From contig NZ_KB905370.1 of the NCBI RefSeq assembly GCF_000378985.1, forward strand, positions 5,206,799-5,270,798: a stretch of 64,000 bases of DNA, given 5' to 3'. The stretch is from Ensifer sp. BR816 (lineage in GTDB: Bacteria > Pseudomonadota > Alphaproteobacteria > Rhizobiales > Rhizobiaceae). Position 1 is the stretch's first letter. The number at the start of each line of letters is the position of its first letter. Below are positions 8,639-16,387 of this stretch, piece by piece. A program made the translations under genes and the position numbers. The notes beneath the pieces are model-generated. The model was given only the letters and a program-made list of their open reading frames with translations. It ran no database searches and was not told the DNA's origin.

Positions 8639-9721
8639 ATGCAAATAGCAGACCATATCGAACGGACGAGGACCGATCGGTCGACGCCCGAGGTTCTGGA
8701 TCGGCTTCAGGCGATCTATCAGCGTCGGCAGAAGGATGAGTGGCGCGCCACGGTGGATAAGCTGGATGCTTTGCGCCAATCGTTCGGCGAAGAGCGGCGG
8801 CAGGTCTTTCCACCCGCATTGCGCGACGAGATTGCCAGTGCTGCGCGGGGCGGCCGACGCGATGATCCCCGCGGTCCCGGACTAAGATACAAGTCGCTGA
8901 TCGAAGCCAGAAACGCCGAAGTTGACCTGAAGAGGGTCAAAGGTCTGCACGACCGTGCCTATGACAAGTTCGGTCAACTCGTGAAGGGCTACAGCGCCTT
9001 TCATTTTCATGAATCGGTGGTCGGTAGCCTCGCCGACGCCCTGGTGCAGCCGCCGATCGTCTACGTCGCCCCCGATCCGGACAAGGAAAAGCTGTTCTAC
9101 CCGCATTATGGCGGCTGCTGGGACCGGCTCGATCAGAACCAGGCGACCGGCGACGGGGCCATCGTCGAGAACAAGTCCTATCTTGATTGCGCCGCCCGCA
9201 TGGGATCCAAGCTGGTCGCCCGCAACGATGATGCGTCCGACGTCGACCTGCTCTGCGCCTATCGGGAGAACGGTTATCTCGTTCCCTTCAAGACGCTTCG
9301 CACCGGCATATTGCAGGTCAAGGCCGATCTGACGGCCCTCCTTTGCCGCCATCATATCTCGACCTATGACGAGTTCGGATGGTCCGACTTCCATGCCACG
9401 ACGCGCGGCAGGCTGGTGATGGCCGTCTTCTGGAACTGGGACGACGTCGATCCGGCCAACGAGGTGAGCGACCAATGGTTCATCTCGGGCCTCGACTGCC
9501 GCGGCGACGGCGAGAGCTTCCCCGGCACGAGCGTCCAGGCGGTCCCCGGTGAAAGAAGAATCATCAACCTGTTCACGGAGATGGCCTTCCCCGCCGGCCG
9601 CGAACTCTGGGTCTATGTCGGCGTTGCCGATCGCATCTGGGCACTGCTCAACGACGTCAGCATCGATATCTCAATCGATTCGGCCTGGCTGCTGAACTCG
9701 CTGGCGATCCGTTCGATCTGA
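8639..9721 (+). CDS. Hypothetical protein of unknown family, 360 aa
   Basis: I do not recognise this protein. Residues about 1-110 are charged and helical (repeated Arg/Glu/Asp with LDRLQAIYQRR and VDKLDALRQSFGEERR), possibly a coiled coil. The rest is richer in aromatics and glycine, with YPHYGGCWDRLDQNQATGD, FGWSDFHATTRGRL and FWNWDDVDP, and ends LLNSLAIRSI. No signal peptide or membrane segment is seen. The ATG at 8639 is chosen for GGAGG five bases before it; ATG 8627 and TTG 8588 are in frame. It sits alone, between a palindrome and a tRNA-Pro gene on the other strand, a common site for strain-specific genes. Base use looks like its neighbours. Confidence 0.75.
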   Translation: MQIADHIERTRTDRSTPEVLDRLQAIYQRRQKDEWRATVDKLDALRQSFGEERRQVFPPALRDEIASAARGGRRDDPRGPGLRYKSLIEARNAEVDLKRVKGLHDRAYDKFGQLVKGYSAFHFHESVVGSLADALVQPPIVYVAPDPDKEKLFYPHYGGCWDRLDQNQATGDGAIVENKSYLDCAARMGSKLVARNDDASDVDLLCAYRENGYLVPFKTLRTGILQVKADLTALLCRHHISTYDEFGWSDFHATTRGRLVMAVFWNWDDVDPANEVSDQWFISGLDCRGDGESFPGTSVQAVPGERRIINLFTEMAFPAGRELWVYVGVADRIWALLNDVSIDISIDSAWLLNSLAIRSI

Positions 9722-9791
9722 GGAGCTTGACGACGAGGGAATGCCCTGCCACCGGTGGGGCAGGATAAACCTTGATTTTCAAGGAGTTAAA

Positions 9792-9868
<77 letters not shown>

Positions 9869-9892
9869 ACCCGCTTGTTTACAAGCCCGCTC

Positions 9893-9921
9893 TCATTAGT
9901 CGGAACATACGCGTGGCGCAA
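9893..9921 (-). promoter_or_regulatory. Putative promoter of tRNA-Pro
   Basis: On the minus strand TTGCGC (9916-9921) and TAATGA (9893-9898) are 17 bases apart, about 25 bases before the mature tRNA 5' end. A small inverted repeat GCTTGT-TT-ACAAGC (9873-9886) lies in the leader. Confidence 0.45.
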
Positions 9922-10061
9922 GGGGAAAATGGATCCCCGCCGCCCCTTCCGCAGCTTTGGAAGGCCGGAGTGGCACGGGGAGCACGGGGGCGAACGGTTT
10001 TGTGATTTGGTCGGCGGCGGCGGCGCGGCTACACTGCACCCGCAACAACAGGAGAAGCCCT

Positions 10062-10277
10062 ATGAAGCGCATCCTCGTAATTGCAGCTGCCCTCGCGCTT
10101 TCCGCGACGGCGGCATCAGCCGCCTGCCTCGGCCACAACGACACCACGGTCTCGACGGATCCGGTGGACAAGGAGATCACGACGGCCAGCGTGACGAAGA
10201 CCGAACAGTCCGCGCCAGCCGACGAACTTCTCCTGCAGCAGAAACTGCAGCAAGAAGAACCGACCGCCGAAGACTAA
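10062..10277 (+). CDS. Small exported hypothetical protein, 71 aa
   Basis: The protein has a clear Sec signal peptide (MKRILVIAAALALSATAASA, cleavage near residue 20) and a short mature part of about 50 residues, rich in Thr, Glu and Gln, with one Cys close to the mature N-terminus and LLLQQKLQQEEP near the end. The ATG at 10062 follows GGAG by 7 bases; upstream ATG 9957 would remove the signal character. Probably periplasmic. No function can be assigned. Confidence 0.72.
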   Translation: MKRILVIAAALALSATAASAACLGHNDTTVSTDPVDKEITTASVTKTEQSAPADELLLQQKLQQEEPTAED

Positions 10278-10389
10278 GCCGGGAGAGCGGCGAATGCGGG
10301 TCTCGCCGGGCGTCAATGGCGCCTTCGAGGCCCGCTTTCCGCATGTAGTCAACGCGCGAGCGTCCAGTCTGTCTATAGGACTTCGGGCT

Positions 10390-11562
10390 TCAGGGGCGCC
10401 GGCGCTTCGCGAGCTCACGGTAGACCACTTCAGTCTCATCCAGCATCCGCTCCAGCGTGAAGCGGTCCTTGCGGGCATGGGCCGCTGCGGCAAGCTTCTC
10501 ATGAACCTCCGGTTGCGCGGCTGAAATCATGGCCCTGGCGAGATCCGAGATATCGTCGCTGTTGGCGACGATGAAGCCGTTCTGGGTACTGTCGACGGCG
10601 GTCCTTGCGCCGCCAACGTCGGAAATGATGATCGGCCGCGCCGCTGCCGCTGCCTCGAGCATGACGTAGGACATCGCCTCATATCGGCTCGGCATAACGA
10701 GCACGTCGAAAGCGGCAACCGCCTGCGGCCCGCCGAAGGCGGAGGTCAGGTGGATACGGCTTTGCAGGCCGCTTTCCTCAATGCCTCGGCGAAGCTCGCC
10801 TTCCAGCTCGCCGGAACCGACCATCACCAGATGACTGTTCCTGATGACTGCAGCGGCGCTCCTGAAGGCATCGAGCAGCCGTTCGGGCGCTTTCTGAGCG
10901 CAGAGGCGGCCGATGAAGCCGTAGACGAAGGCGTCGGCCGGGATGCCGAAGCGCGCGCGGACCGTTCGCGCCATATCGCGGGAGGGGGTTTCGACCCCAT
11001 TGGTGACGACGGACATCCGTCCGCTCGGGACGCGCAGCGACAGCGCGTGCGCGCGTTCATCCTCCGAAACGGCAATGAGGTGATCGGTGAAGAACCAGGC
11101 GAGCGCCGACTCGATCGCGCCGTAGACGAGCCGGCCCGTGCGGCCGAGTGCAGGATCCATGGTCCTGAAAGCGTGCGGCGTGTAGACGCGCGGCACGTGC
11201 CGCCCCGGCAATCTCAGCCGGGTAAGAGCCCCGGCTTTCGAACTGTGGCCGTGGATGACGTCGAAGCGACCCTGCTCGCGGGCGATGCGGCCGATAGTGC
11301 GCAGGGCCTTGAGATCGGAAGGGCCTGGCGCGCGACGCATGTCGACCGCATGGACCGCCGGCAGACCCAATGCCTCGAGCTCGCGCACGAAGCCGTCTTC
11401 GGCGCGCACCGGCGAGTAGATCGCCTCCACATGGTGGCCGCGCGCCAACATGCCGCGGCACAGATCGAGGAAATGCCGCCCAGAGCCGCCGCCGCTTGGT
11501 TCGAGGACTTGCAGGAGACGCAACGGAACGGCTGCCGACCCGTTGCCGACGGGCGGTGTCAT
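10390..11562 (-). CDS. Glycosyltransferase family 4
   Basis: A 390-residue GT-B enzyme. The N-terminal acceptor domain begins LRLLQVLEPSGGGSGRHFLD (the Gly-rich loop) and includes DVIHGHSSKAGAL. The C-terminal nucleotide-sugar domain has GFIGRLCAQKAPERLLDAF, HLVMVGSGELEGEL and the donor motif PSRYEAMSYVMLEAAAAARP with E-x7-E spacing. The start at 11562 overlaps the stop of the upstream ligase-like gene in ATGA. It belongs to the polysaccharide operon read toward lower coordinates from 15597 or further. Sugar and linkage are unknown. Confidence 0.9.
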   Translation of the reverse strand: MTPPVGNGSAAVPLRLLQVLEPSGGGSGRHFLDLCRGMLARGHHVEAIYSPVRAEDGFVRELEALGLPAVHAVDMRRAPGPSDLKALRTIGRIAREQGRFDVIHGHSSKAGALTRLRLPGRHVPRVYTPHAFRTMDPALGRTGRLVYGAIESALAWFFTDHLIAVSEDERAHALSLRVPSGRMSVVTNGVETPSRDMARTVRARFGIPADAFVYGFIGRLCAQKAPERLLDAFRSAAAVIRNSHLVMVGSGELEGELRRGIEESGLQSRIHLTSAFGGPQAVAAFDVLVMPSRYEAMSYVMLEAAAAARPIIISDVGGARTAVDSTQNGFIVANSDDISDLARAMISAAQPEVHEKLAAAAHARKDRFTLERMLDETEVVYRELAKRRRP

Positions 11563-12809
11563 GGCGAAGCGAGCCTTGCGCCGCGGGCCTCCCGCCGATT
11601 GCGGTATTCGAGCGCGGCGCATCCCCAGACGATGCCGAGCAGCAGATAGAAATGACGCCAGTGATCGGTGTCGATGACATTGCCGATGCCGACATGACCG
11701 ATCAGTGTCACCCACGCAATCATCAGGCATGGCTGCCATGGACGGTCGAGCAGCAGGAACCGGAAGCCGAGCGTCAGCGTCCATGCAATCAGGGTTAGAT
11801 AGGCGACAAAGCCCAGCCAGCCGTAGGACGTCAGGCTCTTCAGCCAGACATTGTGCTCGTCCTCCGGAAACATGGTGCTGAAGACCATCGGCCCGATGCC
11901 GAACGGCTTTTCCATCGACATCAGAAAGCCGATCCGGTGTCGGTCGAAACGCCCGAGATGCCCGCCGTCGTAGTCCTGCACGAGCTGCGAGCGGCTCGAA
12001 AACAGCGCGGACACCTGCTCCGACTGCAGCGCGGCAGCAAGCGCGGCCGTGACGAAAAGGGCGCCGCAGAGGGCGAGCACGAGGATCCTCAAGCGGAACA
12101 GGCCGCTGCGCTCCTTCAGCAGCATGACGAAGATCAGCGCGACGACGCAAAAAAGATTGAGGGCCCAGGCCGCGCGGGAAAAGGAAAGGAATACGCCGAG
12201 GGTGAGCGCGAGCAGACCGGTGATTTTCAGCGGAGCGCGCCGGATCGGCTGCGTGAGCAGGCCGTGCATCAGATAGCACACCGGCGCGGCGAGAAACGGC
12301 CCGAAGACGTTGGGATCCTGGAATGCGCCCTTGGCGCGGTCATAGAGGGTGAAGTTTGCCGCCCCCGGAATTGCGCCGAAATAGCCGAGAACGCCGAGAA
12401 GGCTCGTGATGACGGCAGCGGCAACCCAGGCATCGAAGATGAGCCGCAGTCGCTGGTGCCGATCTTCGATGATCGCAGCGAAGAAGACTGCCGTCAGCGC
12501 CAGAAAGCCGGAGACGGCCATGTACATGGGCGCGGTCGCGAGTTCGGCCATCACCGTCAGCGACAGGATGCCGCCGACCATGAAGAGGAGGAGCAGGGCG
12601 AGCAGGGGCGCGATGGCGCGCGAAATCCTCAACCCGAAGAGCGACCAGAGGCCGATGAGGCCGGCCATGAAGACTTCATAGGGTGCGGGCTCGGCAATCA
12701 CGAAGCCCGACAGGAAAACGCCCATCGCCACAAGGCCGGATCCGATGATTGAAACCGCCGCGAGCTGGGGCCGGAGGATGGCGGACTGAGGGGCGTTGAC
12801 GGCGATCAA
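11559..12809 (-). CDS. O-antigen ligase/polymerase-like membrane protein
   Basis: The 416-residue protein is hydrophobic, with about ten or more membrane segments, and has a longer periplasmic loop containing the Wzy_C-type pattern: FSRAAWALNLF, RFDRHRIGFLMSMEKPFGIG and EDEHNVWLKSLTSYGWLGFV. This is the O-antigen ligase/polymerase family, which either polymerises repeat units or transfers glycan to an acceptor. It overlaps both neighbours by four bases, so it is co-translated with the sugar transferase and glycosyltransferase. Whether it polymerises or ligates cannot be told from sequence. Confidence 0.85.
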   Translation of the reverse strand: MIAVNAPQSAILRPQLAAVSIIGSGLVAMGVFLSGFVIAEPAPYEVFMAGLIGLWSLFGLRISRAIAPLLALLLLFMVGGILSLTVMAELATAPMYMAVSGFLALTAVFFAAIIEDRHQRLRLIFDAWVAAAVITSLLGVLGYFGAIPGAANFTLYDRAKGAFQDPNVFGPFLAAPVCYLMHGLLTQPIRRAPLKITGLLALTLGVFLSFSRAAWALNLFCVVALIFVMLLKERSGLFRLRILVLALCGALFVTAALAAALQSEQVSALFSSRSQLVQDYDGGHLGRFDRHRIGFLMSMEKPFGIGPMVFSTMFPEDEHNVWLKSLTSYGWLGFVAYLTLIAWTLTLGFRFLLLDRPWQPCLMIAWVTLIGHVGIGNVIDTDHWRHFYLLLGIVWGCAALEYRNRREARGARLASP

Positions 12810-14368
12810 TAGGCGTTTTCCGTATTGAGCAGCCGGATCGGTGTCAGAAACAGGATCTTCAGGTCGAGGAGCAGCGACCAGTTCTCGATGTAGTAGAGGT
12901 CGAAGGCGGTACGGAAACGGATCTTTTCGTCATTGTCGATCTCGCCGCGCCAGCCGTTGATCTGCGCCCAGCCGGTGACGCCGGGCTTGACCCGGTGGCG
13001 GGCGAAATAGCCCTCCACGACATCCGAATAGGTGCGGTTCTGGGTTTGGGCGAGAACGGCATGCGGGCGCGGTCCGACAAGCGAGAGCTCGCCTTTCAGC
13101 ACGTTGAAGATCTGCGGCAGCTCGTCGATCGAGGATTTGCGCAGGAAGCGGCCGACGGGCGTGACGCGGGGGTCGCGCTTGGTCACCGCGTTGCGGGCCG
13201 TCGGATCGCTCAGATGCGTGTACATCGAGCGGAACTTGTAGACTTCGATGATCTCGTTGTTGAAGCCGTGGCGGTGCTGCTTGAAGATGATCGGGCCGGG
13301 GGAGGTGACCTTGACCGCGATCGCCGCGACCAGCATCACCGGCCAGAGCAGGACGAGCGCCACGATGCTGAAGAAGATGTCGAAGCAGCGTTTGGCGACC
13401 GAGTCCCAATCAGCGATCGGCTTGTCGAAGATGTCGAGCATCGGCACCTGGCCGACGTGAGAGTAGCTGCGCGGCCGGAAACGCAGATTGTTGGCATGGG
13501 CGGCGAGGCGAATGTCGAGCGGCAGCACCCAGAGCTTCCTCAGAAGTTCGAGGATGCGCCTTTCCGCCGTCAGGGGCAGCGAGAAGATCAGCATGTCGAT
13601 CCGGGCGAGTCGCGCGAATTCGACGAGTTCGTCCACGGTCCCGAGCTTCGGGTAGCCTGCGATCACATGCGGCGAGCGCCGTTCGTCGCGGTCGTCGAAG
13701 ATGCCGCAAATGCGGATGTCGTTGTCTGGCTGGTGCTCGATGGTTCGGATAAGGTCTCTCGCGGGCGCGCCGCCGCCGACGATCACGGCGCGGCGCTCCA
13801 TCGTGCCGTTGCGCGACCAATGCCGGATCGAATAGGCGATGAAGGCGCGTTCGGCGACAAGGAAGAGAGCGCCGGCGACGAACCAGCCGCCGACCCAGAC
13901 GCGTGAATAGAGATGGCCCGATTTCAGGAAGAAGAGAGCGAGCGCGATCATGCCGAAGGTCGCCACCCAGGCGGCCAGAATGCGGGGCGTCATCCTGAGC
14001 CACGCCCTGAGTGCGGGCACCTGGTAGGTGTCGGCCAACTGCATGGCGATCACGGCGAGCGCGGAACCGAGGGCGAGAATGGCGAGGTAGACCGGCAGGT
14101 CCTCGAGCGCGGGACGGACGTATTGCGTATTGATGGCATAGCCGATCGCAAACAGTGCGCAGAGGTCGAGCAGCCGGACGAGGCCGGTGATCATCGAAGG
14201 AGAATAGGTATCGGCCCGGAACTGGTGCGCAATCTGGCGGGCGAGCGGATTGAGCGGCGTCGGACTCCTCTCGGCCTGCTTGTCGTCCGGAGAAAGCGCT
14301 CGGATCTCGGAGACCTTCTTGCGAAGCGCCTCGGCATCGAAGGTCTCGGGCCTGTCAAACTGGTTCAT
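12806..14368 (-). CDS. Polyprenyl-phosphate sugar-1-phosphate transferase (WbaP/WcaJ/ExoY-like)
   Basis: This 520-residue enzyme probably starts repeat-unit synthesis by placing a hexose-1-phosphate on undecaprenyl phosphate. It has an N-terminal four- or five-helix membrane region (about residues 45-165), a CoA-binding-like Rossmann part (AVIVGGGAPARDLIRTIEHQ) and the C-terminal sugar transferase domain from about residue 320: KRCFDIFFSIVALVL, PGPIIFKQHRHGFN, YKFRSMY, LRKSSIDELPQIFNVLKGE and LVGPRPH. The start at 14368 has GGAAAG as ribosome site, buried in a 9-bp hairpin (see 14370-14414). Glucose is the likeliest sugar but this is inferred. Confidence 0.93.
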   Translation of the reverse strand: MNQFDRPETFDAEALRKKVSEIRALSPDDKQAERSPTPLNPLARQIAHQFRADTYSPSMITGLVRLLDLCALFAIGYAINTQYVRPALEDLPVYLAILALGSALAVIAMQLADTYQVPALRAWLRMTPRILAAWVATFGMIALALFFLKSGHLYSRVWVGGWFVAGALFLVAERAFIAYSIRHWSRNGTMERRAVIVGGGAPARDLIRTIEHQPDNDIRICGIFDDRDERRSPHVIAGYPKLGTVDELVEFARLARIDMLIFSLPLTAERRILELLRKLWVLPLDIRLAAHANNLRFRPRSYSHVGQVPMLDIFDKPIADWDSVAKRCFDIFFSIVALVLLWPVMLVAAIAVKVTSPGPIIFKQHRHGFNNEIIEVYKFRSMYTHLSDPTARNAVTKRDPRVTPVGRFLRKSSIDELPQIFNVLKGELSLVGPRPHAVLAQTQNRTYSDVVEGYFARHRVKPGVTGWAQINGWRGEIDNDEKIRFRTAFDLYYIENWSLLLDLKILFLTPIRLLNTENAY

Positions 14369-14369
14369 G

Positions 14370-14414
14370 GTGGCTTTCCGGCGCTGTCCCTTCGCCTCGA
14401 TAGCAGAAAGCCAC
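14370..14414 (-). promoter_or_regulatory. Inverted repeat covering the ribosome site of the sugar transferase gene
   Basis: In the minus-strand mRNA GTGGCTTTC (14406-14414) can pair perfectly with GAAAGCCAC (14370-14378), loop 27 bases. The 3' arm contains most of the presumed Shine-Dalgarno GGAAAG and ends two bases before the ATG at 14368. This would hide the start, so translational control or coupling is possible. Confidence 0.5.
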
Positions 14415-14424
14415 TAAGAAACGC

Positions 14425-15597
14425 TTACGTTGTACGAAGGCGCGCCTCGGCGAAAAGCGATTCTTCCGTGAGTTCGCGATAGAGTTGCATGACGCGCCTG
14501 GTCATCACGGCGGCCGAGAAGCCTGACCTGAAGCGCTCCGCATCGGGCATCGTCCGGGCAGCCCAACTCTCGTCGAGGGCGGCGGCCGCCATGACCGCTG
14601 CGAGTGCCTTTGCATTGGCCGGATCGACGAGCGCTCCGCTGTCGGCACCAAGCACTTCCGGCATGCCACCGACACGGGACGCGATGACCGGCTTTCCGGC
14701 GGCGAGCGCTTCCAGAAGGATATAGGGCATCGATTCTGCCCGCGAGGGGATGACGACGGTGCGCGCGAGCGCGAACGCGTCGCGGGCCTTCATCGCCGGA
14801 AGCATCCCGAGGCGACTGCCGAGCCCCATGCGGGCTATCATCTCTTCATATTGGGATTGCTGCGGACCGTCGCCGATCATCAGGCCGGAGAGCGGTCGTC
14901 CGGCAAGAGCCTCTGCCTTTGCGAAGCCTTCGACAAAAAGATCGGGACCCTTCAGGTCGCGCATCATTCCGATATAGAGAAAATCGACCGCATCTGGCCG
15001 GGCAGCGATCGGTGCGAACTCCGTGTCGCTGATACCGTTATGGATCAGCTCGTTGCGCCCCGCAGGCCGTCCGACCTTGGCGAAATAGGTCTGCCGCTCG
15101 AAATCGCAGACGAAGACGAGCGCGTCGGTGAGACGCTCCTGCAGCCGCTCCATCCGGAAGATGGCGCTGCCGACCAAGGACTCTCGGTCATAGTGGAGGC
15201 TGCCCCCATGGGGCGAATAGAGGCGGGCTACGCGATACTTGTTGACCCGCAGGGCTGAACCGATGATGCGCGCGAGCACGCCGCCCTTGGCGCCGTGCCC
15301 GTGCAGCACATCCGGTTGCAAGCTTCTGATTTGCTTGTAGCTGCGCCAGAGCGCGCCAATGTCCGATGGCCCGATCGTGCGATGGATCGGCGTGCGGACG
15401 ATGCCGAGCGCCAGGAAGGGGCGGACCTCGTCGAAGAGCGCGTCTTCATAGGACCCGCCCGTGGTGCTGTCGCAGAGAATTCCCACCTGATGGCCGGCTT
15501 CCGCATGGGCCTCTGCCAGATCCCGGACATGGCGGAAAATGCCGCCGATCGGCGATCTGAAGCAATGCAGGATGCGCAAGGGACGGTCATGCGCCAT
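14425..15597 (-). CDS. Glycosyltransferase family 4
   Basis: A 390-residue GT-B protein distinct from the one at 10390. Motifs are HCFRSPIGGIFRHVRDLAEAH at the N-terminus (split here as HCFRSPIGG and FRHVRDLAEAH), DVLHGHGAKGGVLAR, FLYIGMMRDLKGPDLFVEGF, LMIGDGPQQ and the donor site IPSRAESMPYILLEALAAGKPV. The ATG at 15597 is four bases after the stop of the export-protein gene, so both are probably one transcript. It most likely acts on the growing lipid-linked oligosaccharide at the inner face of the membrane. Confidence 0.9.
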   Translation of the reverse strand: MAHDRPLRILHCFRSPIGGIFRHVRDLAEAHAEAGHQVGILCDSTTGGSYEDALFDEVRPFLALGIVRTPIHRTIGPSDIGALWRSYKQIRSLQPDVLHGHGAKGGVLARIIGSALRVNKYRVARLYSPHGGSLHYDRESLVGSAIFRMERLQERLTDALVFVCDFERQTYFAKVGRPAGRNELIHNGISDTEFAPIAARPDAVDFLYIGMMRDLKGPDLFVEGFAKAEALAGRPLSGLMIGDGPQQSQYEEMIARMGLGSRLGMLPAMKARDAFALARTVVIPSRAESMPYILLEALAAGKPVIASRVGGMPEVLGADSGALVDPANAKALAAVMAAAALDESWAARTMPDAERFRSGFSAAVMTRRVMQLYRELTEESLFAEARLRTT

Positions 15598-15601
15598 GGC
15601 T

Positions 15602-16177
15602 TCAGAACAGCCGTTCGCGAACATAGATCGTGTCGCCCGCAAGCACCGGATCGGTGATCGGGACGCGACCCGTTATGATCCGGCCGTTGACCTTGCGGGT
15701 AATGTCGGCATTCGCCTGGTTTGCCCGGGGGCTGAAGCCGCCGGCGACCGCAATGGCGTTCTGCACGGTCATTCCCGGGACGTAGCTGTATTGGCCAGAC
15801 TGGCCCACTTCGCCCATGATGAAGACCGAACGGTAGCGGTCGACTTCGATTGTCACGTCGGGATCGCGCAGGAAGCCTTCACGCAGCTTGGCCGCGATCA
15901 TCCCCTCCAGTTCCGGAAGCGTATGGCCGCGGGACGGCACCGCTCCAACCAGCGGGAAAGCCACGTAGCCTGCCTGGTCGACAGTGTAGGTTCCGCTGAG
16001 GGCCGGCTGTTCGAAAACGGTGACACGAAGGCGGTCGCCGCTGTCCAGCCTGTAGGGCTGGATCGTCGCCTCGCTGAACCCCTTGGGAGCCGGCTGGTAG
16101 CTTGTGCAACCGCTGGCGAGCGCCGACATTATTGCCACGGCGAAAGCGCGTGCTGTCTTTGTGCCTGCGATCGACAT
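15602..16177 (-). CDS. Polysaccharide export lipoprotein, Wza/ExoF-like
   Basis: The precursor of 191 residues has a lipoprotein signal with lipobox LASGC (Cys near residue 24) and a mature part with the polysaccharide export domain (YRLDSGDRLRVTVFEQPALS, then GYVAFPLVGAVPSRGHTL) and an SLBB-like region (VFIMGEVGQSGQYSYVPG, MTVQNAIAVAGGF). It is shorter than enterobacterial Wza, which is normal for the rhizobial type. A GTG at 16207 would add ten residues; ATG 16177 gives the better signal peptide. It is divergent from the co-polymerase gene at 16388, its expected partner. Confidence 0.9.
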   Translation of the reverse strand: MSIAGTKTARAFAVAIMSALASGCTSYQPAPKGFSEATIQPYRLDSGDRLRVTVFEQPALSGTYTVDQAGYVAFPLVGAVPSRGHTLPELEGMIAAKLREGFLRDPDVTIEVDRYRSVFIMGEVGQSGQYSYVPGMTVQNAIAVAGGFSPRANQANADITRKVNGRIITGRVPITDPVLAGDTIYVRERLF

Positions 16178-16387
16178 GCGGGTTCTCGTTGGCTCCGGAA
16201 TGAACACCTTTCTGCGATGTTATCGATCCGTTAGGGTTAATAGCCGGTAAACTCCCGGTGGAATTTGCCGGCTGCGATCCGTGCCCTGCAAAGCACAAAC
16301 ATCTCACAGTTGTGTCCGCAATTAACACTTGCGTTACCATGTTCCTTTACCTTCCGGCTGAATTGCGGAAGCTTTTGGGGTAGAGAC
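16178..16387. promoter_or_regulatory. Divergent promoter region of the polysaccharide locus
   Basis: The 210-base spacer separates the export lipoprotein (minus) and the co-polymerase (plus) and must hold promoters for both. It is less GC-rich than the genes. A perfect hairpin, CTTCCG (16351-16356) with CGGAAG (16366-16371) followed by CTTTTG, lies in the leader 17 bases before the co-polymerase ATG. No -10/-35 pair is convincing by eye. Confidence 0.5.

Noticed and set aside
9770-9784. TTGATTTTCAA near tRNA-Pro as a possible FixK box
   Set aside because: The two half-sites are only three bases apart instead of six, and the sequence is better seen as a hairpin after the tRNA.
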